64,000 bases of DNA from Hypholoma sublateritium FD-334 SS-4 (Eukaryota; Basidiomycota; Agaricomycetes; Agaricales; Strophariaceae): assembly GCA_000827495.1 (NCBI GenBank), contig KN817553.1, positions 62,001-126,000 of the forward strand. The letters run 5' to 3'. This document shows positions 46,657 through 56,959 of this stretch, one piece after another. The notes beneath the pieces were generated by a model, which worked only from the letters and a program-made list of their open reading frames with translations, was not told the DNA's origin and did not search any database. Position 1 is the stretch's first letter. Every line of letters starts with the position of its first letter. A program made the position numbers and the translations under genes.

Positions 46657-48135
46657 CTATCCGCGCTCCCCCACAAAGGCGCCGGTCCACCAGGCGCTGA
46701 TGAGATCAGAGACACGGACGTCCCGTGCGCGCATGCCCCACGAGCATCGTGTCCAGTGCCCGCCAGCAGTCACTACTGCTCCTGCTCTCCGCCTCGCGCG
46801 ACGCCGACACCGACGGCTCCGAGCGCGCAAGCACACTGGGCATCTGCATGTCCGCAAGCCGTTCGCCGCCCCATCCGTCCATCCATCTCCATCCCGCTGC
46901 TCGCCTCTTCTCCCTCTTCGTAGTCCACCACCCCACTCAGCGCGCCGGAATTGTGCTTGTACTCCACCTCCATCCCTTCCTCCCGTTGGGCCCATGCTGC
47001 TCGTGCTTGTCTCCGCCGCCACCGCCATGCACCAGTCCTCTGTCACCGCCGCCGCACGTCCCACCGCGAGTTCATGGACCGCGGCCGACTGTTTCGCCTC
47101 AATCGAAGCTGGCGGGCGCGGAGCCAGCGACGGCATGCTGAGGAAGTCATAGCGCAAGTCAACCTTCGCGGGCGTCTTGAATGCTCGAGCTGTTCAACGA
47201 AGCTGCGCCGTCCGATGCGCCGGATTCATACAGCTCGTTCAACGCGCCCGTCCAGTCGAACGACGCCTTCGCGCTGTCCTCGCCCTCCAGGTCCGAGTGC
47301 GTGAACCTGTCCGACTCCCGAGTGCCCGAGGCTCCCCGCGAGGGAGGCATAAATTGTCGGCAGCGGCGGAGGGCTCGGCGCCGCGTGCAGGTCGACGATC
47401 ACGCGTGGCCTTCTTCGGAGTCTCCCATGTCGTCCTCGTAGAAACTTGCAGCTTCGCTGTACGACAAGCGCGTGTCCTGCGTGAGGATGTTCTGCAGGTC
47501 ACCCGGCACATCCGAGTCCGGGTCCTCCGCATCAAGCACGCCAAGGTCACTCCCGCCCAGCGTGCTGCTGCGGCTGGGCGGCTCCCGCGCTCCTGTTCGT
47601 CCTCCAGGAGGCGCTTGAACACAGGCGTCAGCGCTCCCGATGCGCGGCTGAACGTCGACTGTCTCGGTGCGAGGTTGTTGAGGAGCATTTCGTCGTTACT
47701 CCGGTCCTCCTCCACAGGTGAGAGCACGGCGTCGGCGGCCGGCGGCTGCTCCATCATCGCACAGGGCAGAATGAGGCGCGAGCGCACGGGCCTAAGCGGC
47801 TGGAACACCGGGTCGGGGCGGGCTCACGCGCAGGCATCATCGTGCGCTTGTGGCCCGGACAGAAGGTCGCGGTGGAGCCGACGGACGACACCGACGCGGA
47901 GAGTGCTGACTTGGCGTTGAGCACGCGCACAGTCTCCATGACAGGCGACAGCCCTGGACGAGCGAGCGCGCCAGTGGGCGTGAAATCGGGCGGCGAAAGC
48001 GGTGCGCGGGGTGCGGTCGCCCGGTGTGCTCGGGGTCGCCTGCAGGTCGATGTTGTTGATGAGCAGCGCAAGGTCGTTTGTCGCCGCATCCAGGATCGAC
48101 AGAAGGAGCGGCGGCGGCGTCGTTGGTCAGGATGA
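46657..48135 (-). pseudogene. Decayed gene for a low-complexity basidiomycete protein
   Basis: Minus-strand coding pieces occur in a consistent order but in different frames: LALLINNIDLQATPSTPGD (about 48075), PDFTPTGALARPGLSPVMET (about 47990), VFQPLRPVRSRLILP (about 47805), LGVLDAEDPDSDVPGDLQ (about 47550), KASFDWTGALNELYESGASD (about 47275) and LRYDFLSMPSLAP (about 47150). This order resembles a conserved, mostly disordered basidiomycete protein whose name and function I do not know. At least two frameshifts (near 47560 and 47890) and internal stops make an intact product unlikely. Confidence 0.5.
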
Positions 48136-48249
48136 TGCTGTGCGGCAGAGCCGCTGCGGAGTGTGCGGAATGGCGAATTTGAAGCCCGGCGTGCTGAGTG
48201 GAAGAGGATGCTGTATGGTAGGCATGGCGGCGGTGATCAATAGGGCGCA

Positions 48250-49650
48250 GTGAGAGCGATGAAGTTGAAGTTGTGCCAAGTTGACACAGAATTCACACGG
48301 TCCAAGGGAAGCGCGAGCGGATTGGTTGAGTGTTTTTTACCAGCCCTAAATATGTTCATGTTTCGAATTGGTAATTTCAACATCCCTATCCGCTGTTGAA
48401 CCATGCACACCCTCCACCAACCCTCCACACGAGAAGGAGGTGATCAGGTATCATGAAAGGTGCGTATATCTACGATTGCGCCATCACCGTACGCTCACAG
48501 CTGTTTTTGGTGCATTCCCCGGGGCCACCGCAACAACATGTATTGCTGCCGGCGGGACAACACAATGGGCATTTGAACTTTGACCCACACGTTCTCGGAG
48601 ACCACTGACGCTGCCATCCATGCCTGCTCCAGCCGTCATTCCCCTCTCGAAGGTCCTGCTGCCCCCTCCTTGACATGCAAACAGCGTCACCAATGAAGGC
48701 GACACCCGCACCGGCTCACCGGTCCCTGCCCAGGTGCCGCACGCCCATGGTGCGCCACATGCTACTCTCCCCACCCACGCTGCTACTAACAAGCGCCACT
48801 GGCGCTCAGCCTATCCCTATCTCGCAGCACCTGAGCCTGCTGCTCAACGACGACATGGCGCGCTAAGACCACAGCCCCCCCAAGCATTCAAAGCAATGCC
48901 ATATGAATGTTGTGAGCACTGCGGCACACCGCCGCCGTTCACGCCAGCTCTGTGCCTCGCGCCTCCTCGACGTACCGCCTACCCCCACCCATCAGGGTTT
49001 TTTGATGCGCCAGACGGCACCACCCATGATTTCGGCGCCCGCACTGACCCAATAGGCCATTTCGAAGGACAGACAGGCCCCGCAAACTCTATCCGCCTCT
49101 TTTCGAAGTAGCGGACACCACTCGCAGCTCCTCCCAACTTACGTACATTGCAGATGCTGCATCGCCGGCGGCGCTGCCCCCAAGCTCTCGTGCCTTCGTG
49201 GGGCCCCCACCCGCAGGGCCTCTATCAACGTGCGAAACAGCGGCACCAGTGACATCGGCGTCCGCCTGCCGTGTCTCTTGATCTATGAATGTTACGGACG
49301 CTCCAACCACCGCCCTCTACGTACGTGTGGCGTGACTCCAAAAATGCGGCACGAGCCCGCTCCCATCCTCCGCCTTTTTCTTCCGCCCAAACGACATCCC
49401 CCAGCTGCTCGTGAGCCCCGAGAGAGCGACCGTCGTCGCCAATGACCGCCGCCCTACCGCCGCCGCCGACCCACCGGCTAGCGGGCTCGTGCTCGGTGCC
49501 TTCTCGGAGCACCCGGATCACTGCTGGTGGCCCCATCCACCCCTTCCGACACGGATGGCAGGTCAATGATACAGGTGGCCAATTAGCTACATTATTACAA
49601 GCTTTCATGTATCTATAGCACTCAAAAAATATAATATTTATCAACTACTT
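48250..49650. other. GC-rich stretch, no supported gene
   Basis: Proline/alanine-rich frames are open on both strands (48734-49111 plus, 49644-49225 minus), as expected from composition. No motif was seen. Confidence 0.4.
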
Positions 49651-49734
49651 TTAATCGTGCGCATTCTAATGCATTGATGGAATATCCAGCAATACATAGA
49701 AATTTATAATGTTATGTAGTTGTGCATGGGAAGT

Positions 49735-49940
49735 TACAAGCACAATGTAGTATGCCTCGGGACCTCTATAGCACTATAGAGGACTATCAGGGTCTCTATA
49801 GCGCTATGTAGCACTATGTCGTTACCTGAAGATGCTATATATATATGTGGGAACGCTATTTCGAACTACAAATCGAAGAACCTTTACTATTGTACTATTT
49901 TCCTATTTTGTACTATATAAAACTATATAGCCAACCCATG
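49735..49940. repeat. CTATA-rich, AT-rich block (right of a GC-rich island)
   Basis: CTATAGCACTATAGAG, CTCTATAGCGCTATG and CTATATATATATG words cluster here, resembling 46370-46600 in composition and words but not alignable as simple inverted repeats. Confidence 0.5.
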
Positions 49941-50326
49941 ATTTACTGATGACTGGGTGTTGCACCGGTGAAAGAGTGGGCAGCGTACAAAAATGAGGGA
50001 ACATGCGAATTCGAGCGCCCTCTAGATCTGGGCGTGGATTCTCTGCGCGTACATCAGCTGTAATATCTAAGGGGAAATGTATCTTTACTCCTTTTTGTAA
50101 TCAACCGGGCGTTAAAATATGACTCAAGGATGTAGGCGCCCGATATCTTCCCAAGGGCCTCTGAGTGGCAGACCATTAACTCATTAATTATTCCTGACTT
50201 GTGAACGCGCAAGTAATCAACAGAATTCTCTTCCCGCCTCACAGATGAGGAGCTAGCAAATCCATAGAGTCATCCACATACACACATCTGCGCGAGGCAC
50301 GCCTCCGACCGTTTGTTGCTCCCAAA

Positions 50327-50941
50327 TTACTTGCGTGTCTCTCCCCGAAGCTTCCGGGCAAGAATCATGTCGCGCGGCATGACCGTCACCCGCTTAGCAT
50401 GGATTGCCGCGAGGTTCGTGTCTTCAAATAAGCCAACGAGGTACGCCTCAGCCGCCTCTTGGAGCGCCATCACCGCGGACGACTGGAAGCGCAGATCCGT
50501 CTGTAAATTCAAGGCAGTATCAAAATAGATTACTTTTACTTGACAAGAGGATAATATACATACTTTGTACTCCTGTGCGATCTCGCGGACAAGACGTTGG
50601 AAGGGGAGTTTTCGGATAAGCAGTTCGGTAGTCTTTTGGTAGCGCCGGATCTCACGGAGTGCGACTGTACCCGGGCGGTAGCGATGTGGCTTCTTTACGC
50701 CTCCGAGCGCGGGACGCTTTCCCTGCAGAGTATCAAAAGAGGGTTCGGGGAGACAGGTCAGTACGCAGGTGCGGGGTTCCGGCGCGTCGGTCAACAGACT
50801 TGCCTGGGCAGGTTTAGATGCTGTCTTGCATCCCGTTTGGGTGAAAACGCTGTCCTTGGTGGCGAATTTGGCGCTGAGTATTTGGTTGCGAGGATGCTTG
50901 CCTCCTGTGGACTTGCGCGCGGTCTGCTTCGTGCGCGCCAT
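50327..50941 (-). CDS. Divergent histone H3
   Basis: Model: 50941-50804, 50722-50564, 50500-50327; 156 residues against the usual 136. Intron 1 (81 bases) has a GC-AG donor, CAG|GCAAGT, and intron 2 (63 bases) is GT-AG; both keep the frame open if retained. The start [15 protein letters not shown] is canonical, and the histone fold ([58 protein letters not shown]) is complete. The tail between residues 16 and 52 is not: [17 protein letters not shown] replaces the usual segment, so Lys18 is Asn and the Lys23/Lys27 contexts are lost. It lacks the features of CENP-A. A nucleosomal H3 variant is the simplest reading; decay of a duplicate is possible. Confidence 0.75.
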   Translation of the reverse strand: MARTKQTARKSTGGKHPRNQILSAKFATKDSVFTQTGCKTASKPAQASLLTDAPEPRTCVLTCLPEPSFDTLQGKRPALGGVKKPHRYRPGTVALREIRRYQKTTELLIRKLPFQRLVREIAQEYKVCILSSCQVKVIYFDTALNLQTDLRFQSSAVMALQEAAEAYLVGLFEDTNLAAIHAKRVTVMPRDMILARKLRGETRK

Positions 50942-51199
50942 GTGTTTGAACGTTGTTGATTTTGCCTTGATCACGAAAATCTCGAGTGGGGAGCGATAGC
51001 CGTTGTGATATTTCAAGTGATTGGCATGTTTGTCTTATATGTCGCTCCTGAGACGCTAGCTTCTTTCTTAGCAATGAATACACGGGGCAGGTTTGTATTC
51101 AATATCTTAAGTTAATCAGAAGCGAAGACGACGGGATGTCCTATTTGGTAAGACGAACTCCCTTTATGCTGGCTCCAAGCTGGCTCATAATCATTTGTC

Positions 51200-51520
51200 T
51201 TAGCCCGGTAAACTCCGGATTGACTACTGTCTGCATATAGTCAGGCCTTGGCCAAAATTCACACGCCCTCCCTCTCTCGCCAACACACCACCCGCTCTGA
51301 TGGAGCACGCTCTGAGACGCTTAAGAGCGACGGACTCCAGTATCGAAACCGCTAAGCCACCATAGACGTTAGGATTGGCCATTTAGACTTGCGGGCATTT
51401 GGACTCGCATTGTCCTGATCCGGGTACGCGCACAAATTCAGTGCTGTTGTGCTTATGGACTAGGTAAGCACATTGACTTATAATTAATCATAGATACTAA
51501 TATAGCTGTATACCAGGGAT
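51200..51520 (-). repeat. Foldback/HMG family, diverged copy
   Basis: TGCATATAGTCAGGCC, CACGCCCTCCCTCTCTCGCCAACAC, TGATGGAGCACGCTC, AAACCGCTAAGCCACCAT and CAGGGATCA follow in the same order as at 60730-61050. Confidence 0.65.
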
Positions 51521-51539
51521 CAGGGGCGTTACATTTTGC

Positions 51540-51830
51540 ATCTGCAACGCGACGCAGGAGGAAGTGTACCATATTTATAGGCTTAAGGAGTTGCTTGGTC
51601 GTATGGATATCTTTCTCTCCAATCGCTGTGCCCCTGTATATCTGCTTTTTCTTTCGGTCAGTTTCTTCCAGCATGCTCCCGCTACTCGACTCACATCCAT
51701 CAAAGCCGAGTTGCCTTTTGATGGTATTGTTTGCGACCATTGAAGGCGATCCGATGCATCTCGTGGACGAGGGACATGCTCTTATTTCTCGGTTTGGGGG
51801 CGATGTATGAGGTTGGGGTGTATTGATGAT
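51540..51830 (-). pseudogene. HMG-box remnant
   Basis: Minus-strand frames read DVSRVAGACWKKLTERK (about 51700-51650), then, after a frameshift, KKQIYRGTA and EKDIHTTK. These match DVSRLAGACWRKLPESKKQ and RGIHTTKYP of the copy at 61.0-61.5 kb. An upstream RPRDAS (about 51770) corresponds to RPRNAF. At least one frameshift and loss of the first helix make it non-functional. Confidence 0.6.
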
Positions 51831-51892
51831 ACCTAGGAGGAAGGCGGGATTTGAGGCGGGTGGATATTCACCCATACCGGCAGGAACGTCAT

Positions 51893-53253
51893 GCCTTAGA
51901 GTCAGAACTCGAAAACGCCGCCGTTATGATCGATTCAGTGAGTCCAGCCATTGCTCCTGTTGATGACAATCTGATCATAGCGTAAAGTTAAGGACGGGAA
52001 ACGACTAATTGGCAAGAGCCACAAGTTGATGGAGCAGATTACAACAGATACAGAGGATGTCACTGAAGAGGTACGTCAGGTCTCATTCAACTTCGTCGTG
52101 GCATTACTGAACATACGTAGGTGGCTTTAGAGATGTACCTGGCGCAGGAACGTTTGACTGAACTCACCAATGAGAACGCTGGCTGAGCGCAACTGATTGT
52201 GGAGAAGGATAATGCGTTAATGCGTTTTCAATCAGAAATCGATCGTCTTGGAGAACAGCGCCGGATGAGCGATGCTGATTCTGATGTACGCTACGATTTT
52301 CAAAAAATTTACAGTGCTGCCGATTTTATCCCGCTAAATTCCGCACAGGTCCAAACCCTTTAAAGCCGACGAGCTAATGGTCGAAAGAGACAACGTGTCA
52401 CGGGCGCTTTCGGTTGATATGGCGGAAAGAGAACGCCTTGAAAACCTCCTCGCAACGGAGCTCGAAGCACAACAGGCAGCGTTACGACTGATAATCGAGA
52501 AAGATGAGCACAAACAGGCAAACGCCTTCGAAACAAACTGCGGGAGGAATCGGCATCTTCGAAGGTAGGTCGTGTTATATACATACTCTAATCTCATCCC
52601 TCTGATTCCTTCGACAGGAAGAGCTACTTACAGAGAGGACAACGACATCCAACGAGATCAAACAATTCATAATAGAGAGAGAGAATACACTAGAGCGACT
52701 TGAGTGCGAAGAGACGGAGAAAGAGCGCCTCCTGGTGCAGATATCAAATCTCAAGGTGAGTGATGATAGGTTTTCCATACGCGCTTCTATTAATGCCTTG
52801 ATATTCGTAGATTAATTTTGCCAAAGAGACACAAGCGCGAAGCATGAATGTGGAGTTGAAGAACGAGGTTGAACGATTGCTAAAGGAATCTGAAGAGGCA
52901 TTGGCATCTTTAAAAGTAAATAATGCTGGATACGTCTACTAAACTCATCCCTCTGATTCCTTCAACAGGACGAGTTAAATACAGGGAAGACGGCGACATC
53001 CAACGAGATTAGACAATTGATGATAGAGAGAGACAATGCGCTAGAGCGACTTGAGTGCGGAGAGACGGAGAAAGAGCGCCTCCTGGTGCAGATATCAAAT
53101 CTCGAGGTGAGTGGTGATATGTTTTCTATACGCTCGTCTATTGATGTCTTTGGCTATCTGCAGACCAATTTAGTTCACAAATCCTCATCTTTTCGTGAAT
53201 GGCAAGAGCGGAAGCCACAAGGTCGTCTAGAAACAATGATAAGGTCAATGTAG
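51893..53253 (+). pseudogene. Coiled-coil protein gene with duplicated exon, stop-containing
   Basis: Plus-strand exons, all strongly helical and charged: ESELENAAVMIDS (51903-51943), KVKDGKRLIGKSHKLMEQI (about 51982-52072), ALEMYLAQERLTELTNENAG (52121-52270, with an in-frame TGA at 52184), ADELMVERDNVSRALSVD (52350-52566), EELLTERTTTSNEIKQF (52618-52755), INFAKETQARSMNVELKNE (about 52812-52917) and DELNTGKTATSNEIRQ (52969-53106). The fifth and seventh exons, with flanking intron sequence, are a tandem duplication of period 351. A long coiled-coil protein is implied; family unknown. No confident start or end was found, and the TGA suggests it is broken. Confidence 0.6.
52592..53150 (+). repeat. 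351-bp tandem exon duplication
   Basis: CTCATCCCTCTGATTCCTTC precedes both exons (52593 and 52944); both encode the block ERLECxETEKERLLVQISNL and are followed by GTGAGTG-TGAT-GTTTTC-ATACGC. The exon between them (52812-52917) is single-copy. Confidence 0.9.
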
Positions 53254-53284
53254 CCTCAGTGATTGTCATGCTCCGGCCTTCCGA

Positions 53285-53690
53285 GTCTCATATCTAATCA
53301 GGCGGCGCGGTAAAGTCCTGCCTGAGGCCTTGAGGACTGGCGGCATACAGTGGCCTTGACTGATATTCACACGATTTTCCTCTCTCGCCAGTAAGTACTA
53401 CCATCCGCGCGGGTGGCGCCGTACGCTTATAGACGCCCGAGAACGACAAGTTCACGCATCCGCCTAGCCACCATGAACGCCGAGAGGCGGCGAACTTATA
53501 GACAAGGCGAGTACCATGCGAGTACTTACATTTACTAATCATTATCATTGTCACTAACATACTGTATATCAGGGATCAACCAAAGTCGAAATCGCTGAAG
53601 ACATCTGATGGGACTACTTGTATCTGTCACGGTCATTTTTCCTTCAACGCCAAGATTATTCTCGTCGGCTTTATCACTGTAGCTAGATCA
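53285..53690 (-). repeat. Foldback/HMG family copy
   Basis: Arm (GAGGACTGGCGGCATACAG, TGACTGATATTCACACG), spacer, then the HMG 3' end (CTGTATATCAGGGATCAACC-AAGTCGA-ATCGCTGAAGACATCTG). Coding is not intact. Confidence 0.65.
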
Positions 53691-53699
53691 ACCACTACA

Positions 53700-54260
53700 T
53701 CGACTGGTACTCCTCTAATTGCTACTAGTACTACGACCAAGTATGTCCATCTATCCGTTATACTTACTCCTTTCTGATCGCACTTTTTATTATTATTAAG
53801 AAACCCTCATTCAAGAAAAGGACGAACGACCGTCGTCGACTCCTGAGCAGCCTCCTTCCAAACTGTGCACTGAATACTAACAAGGCAACAACGCGCTACA
53901 TTTCCCCAAGCAATGGAGATCATGCTCAGCAGTCGATAGTCCAGGAGGCTCAAAGAATTGCCAGCCACAATGAAGAAGATAGGGCTGCCTGACTAATTTT
54001 TCCGGCCCTATCACCAAGAAAGATGCACGCGGGGGTGCCGCACGCTGAACTATTCATCGTTTACCTCACAACACCATTGTACGATTCTCCGATACGGTTA
54101 CACGTCTTTCGAAAATCAAGGCAGGAACTATCGCACCTTGGACCAACCTTGCGTACTCTCGAGCTTTAGAGATCGCCAACATGGTGTTTGGTCAAGGGAC
54201 TCATGTTGTTGAGGCCAGGAATGTGTGGTGTGTGGTCTGGTATGTCTAACCATAATGCTC
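53700..54260. other. Intergenic
   Basis: No gene recognised. Confidence 0.3.
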
Positions 54261-54270
54261 GAGTGCTATC

Positions 54271-54852
54271 TCATAGGCCATCTAGATTGCAGCCCGGATC
54301 AGTAACTGGCGAAAAATCTTGGTCACTGCTGATACACAAGCCCTCGATTGCTAGATTGATACGATTCGGAGACGAGACGAAGAAGATCGTCGCGGGGTAG
54401 CGCGCGACGGCCTTCATGTACACGAGGCCGTACAGTGTCGGTCCGAAGATCTGCGAGCTGCACAGCTGCACATACACAACATCAATTATCAGTCAAATGT
54501 CATTTATCGTCGACATGAGCGGGGAGTGGACCCACCACAGCGCCTGCAGCACGCTTAGCGCGCCCAACAGCCGCCAGATCTCCGTCCCGCCGCGCCGCGA
54601 GTACAGGGCGAGCACAGCGGGTGTGAAGCGCCAAACAACGTGAAGAGCCCCGAGCGCGTCACGAGTCCCATGACAAGTAACGAGAGCAGGTAGAAGAAGA
54701 GCGATACGCGCGCGAGGTTGAGGTCGAACGTCGGCCAGTGCACTTCCTTCTTCGTTATCATAGGTGCGGCGGTCGACCGCGATGCGTTCTCTGCCGAACG
54801 TCACGGCCCGAGCGCCATGCCCGCGAACATGAGCTCGAGGTGCACCAATCAT
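54271..54852 (-). pseudogene. MFS transporter remnant
   Basis: Minus-strand pieces in the right order but different frames: FDLNLARVSLFFYLLSLLVM (about 54735-54676), then LALYSRRGGTEIWRLLGALS with SVLQALWW (about 54610-54540), then after an intron FGPTLYGLVYMKAVARYP with ATIFFV (54450-54375). Membrane helix, cytoplasmic ARRGGTE loop and the GPxLYGLxYM helix match the C-terminal half of basidiomycete major facilitator transporters. A frameshift near 54630 and the missing N-terminal half show decay. Confidence 0.6.
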
Positions 54853-55036
54853 ATGATAGCCCTTTCAGCACATTGTACATAGCTCTTAGGTTAGTCTATC
54901 ACGGTCAGTCGTCGGATCTACGTCTCCAACGGCCTCCACCTGAAAAGGATGACTCGGCGTTAATACTACGGCTGCTAACAAATGTCAAAGAAAACATGGC
55001 ATGGCTCCTGAAAATCTAATCTGAAAGACACGATGA

Positions 55037-55726
55037 ATGATCAAAGACGCAAACGACTCAAAAGTTGAATCACAATACATCGCCCAATTGTCTTTCATCC
55101 CAAACTTTTTGATTAAAAATCTGGTATTTAATGTACCCGCGCTATTCTCATTTGGAGCCGCGCTTCCAGCAAAGCTTCTACGCCCTTCAATGTCAGAGAT
55201 CGAAGTTGACGTTCAGGTAGATGCGGAAATTCGTCCTGTTATTATTGGGACACTAACATTGGACCAGCTTGTAGGAGTGAATGGCACTGACCATGTCCAA
55301 GTTGATCCACCTGCACTGGCGGTCAATTTACAGCCTATGTGGGACGATAGCGGGGAGAATAGTCTCAAAGCGATTCTACATCGTTCTCTTGTGGTACGTA
55401 CCCTGAATGGTAAGCCCAAGTGTAGACTAACACTGTCCTAGCATTTGTTTGGATTGTACAATGAACTCCAAGAATTTGAGCGCCATGTTACCGCCACCCT
55501 AGTGGAAGTGGAAGTGGTATGCACATTTCCTGTCACACCGCCGCTCGTCCTGATGTACCGCCTGACTCAGCTCCGCGAAGACATGCGCAAGAGTAAAGAG
55601 GAAATGCAACAGATATTGGAGAATAGGTCCAAACTTCTGAATGCGATGAATGACGATCTTACCCTCGAGCTGCATATCGTCATGATTCTGGTGATCAGCA
55701 TGACATTTTATATGTGCAACATGTAA
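55037..55726 (+). CDS. Hypothetical coiled-coil protein, three exons
   Basis: Model: 55037-55393, 55442-55516, 55571-55726; introns 48 and 54 bases, GT-AG; 195 residues. The N-terminus holds a hydrophobic stretch (NLVFNVPALFSFGAALPAKL), followed by EVDVQVDAEIRPVIIGTL and a C-terminal helix rich in charge (LREDMRKSKEEMQQILENRS). The end (IVMILVISMTFYMC) is hydrophobic and could be a tail anchor. Function unknown. The start is the first ATG of the frame; an upstream exon cannot be excluded. Confidence 0.5.
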
Positions 55727-55729
55727 ACA

Positions 55730-56090
55730 GGACTGGGAAATCTTTTGGAATTTTAATGTTGATTCAATTGTCACCGATATAAGACACAAGAAATTTCGAA
55801 GCGCCGTGCGTCATCTGTGAGGCTGGATTAATAGAACATAGTTGTAAATAGGGGGATTACGCCGACTGGAATGGAGTTGTGTGGGTGCCTCACGAGCTAT
55901 ATGTGCATTAGTGAACAAACTGATCATATTTCAAACTCACTTGTTACGAAAGGATAGAAAGGAATAGCGCCGAGGATGAGTGACAATTCCACACTCTGGC
56001 AGTGTTCGACTGGTGAATTGCAAGCAAATCAGAAGTTCATGCTGAATTCATATAGGACCATCTTTCTTGCTCGCTGTGTTACGAGCCAAG
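55730..56090. other. Intergenic
   Basis: No coding support. Confidence 0.35.
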
Positions 56091-56303
56091 GGTGGTGGTG
56101 TCGGTGAAAGAAAGAAAGTGTGCGAATATCGCCAAGGTCTGGTATTATGCCGCCAGTTCTCGAACCGGAGTCTACCGGGCCTGTTATATCTCTATCTTTT
56201 ATCTAATCAAGAGGCCCGGTAGACTCCGGCCTGAGAACTAGCGGCATATAGTCAGGGTCTGACTGATATTCGCACGCCTTCCCTCTCTCGCCAACACCAC
56301 CAC
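56091..56303. repeat. Foldback (head-to-head inverted) repeat
   Basis: Arms of about 90 bases (GGTGGTGTCGGTGAAAG... and ...CTCGCCAACACCACCAC) are inverted around a short centre (CCGGGCC...GGCCCGG flanking TATCTCTATCTTTTATC). The transcript or single strand could form a long hairpin. Same structure at 60634-60850. Confidence 0.8.
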
Positions 56304-56575
56304 CCGGCCGCGCTGATGGAGCGCGCTTACAGATACTCAAGAACGGCGGGCTCGAACTTCAGCAGGAGGCATTCGCACTCACATCGACCTGGTGCGGGCA
56401 TGCGCTAGTCTCGGCACCAGTCCACATTGTACGTTGAACTACAAAGGAGACTAGCCACGAGTCTGTGTCGGCACTGATATATCGTATATAAGGGATCAAC
56501 ACCGCACCGCTGAATACATCTGCTGCGACTAAATCTTTCGTTCCTCCCCCAAGGCCAAGCATGTCGTCGTCACTT
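56304..56575 (-). pseudogene. HMG-gene 3' end attached to the foldback
   Basis: The frame GLGGGTKDLVAADVFS (about 56558-56510) matches GLGGVTKDLVAADIFSD of the 61-kb copy. The copy stops abruptly at 56575, where the next repeat arm begins, so the HMG box itself is absent. Confidence 0.65.
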
Positions 56576-56950
56576 TATCTGATCAAGAGGCCTGGTAGAC
56601 TCCGGCCTAAGAAGTGGGGCTCGACCTATATTCGCAGTGTCGCACGCCTTCCCACATTCGCATGAACATCGAGATTTGTTACCTGCACTTGAACGTCGGC
56701 AGGGATGTGTTGGAATCATGTCGAGCTGGTTTGGGTATGCGCTGAAACAGCGTCAATGCGGGGCTCTACTTCTGGAAAAGGCTAGTACATTAACTTATCA
56801 TGATAGTTGTCACTAGCTTACTGTATGCAAGGGATCGATCGAAGCCGCGATTGCTGAAGACGTCTGATAGGACTATATCTTTGGTTCTTTCTTCAAGGCC
56901 AAGCATATTCTCGTGGGTTTCTCCCAAATGCCAATGGGGAATACCACATA
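56576..56950 (-). repeat. Foldback/HMG family, second tandem unit
   Basis: Starts with GATCAAGAGGCCTGGTAGACTC directly after the previous unit and ends in a diverged HMG 3' end (TTGGCATTTGGGAGAAAC on the minus strand, then stops). The arm and spacer are shorter than in the first unit. Confidence 0.6.
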
Positions 56951-56959
56951 GGGGGAAAT

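Noticed and set aside
48734..49111. Proline-rich plus ORF
   Set aside because: Composition-driven; frames are open on both strands and no motif is present.
50327..50941. CENP-A (centromeric H3) instead of H3
   Set aside because: The fold region has canonical H3 sequence ([19 protein letters not shown]) and no lengthened loop 1; only the tail is unusual.
50942..51016. Upstream in-frame Met as the H3 start
   Set aside because: [15 protein letters not shown] is the universal H3 start; the preceding 25 codons have no H3 counterpart.
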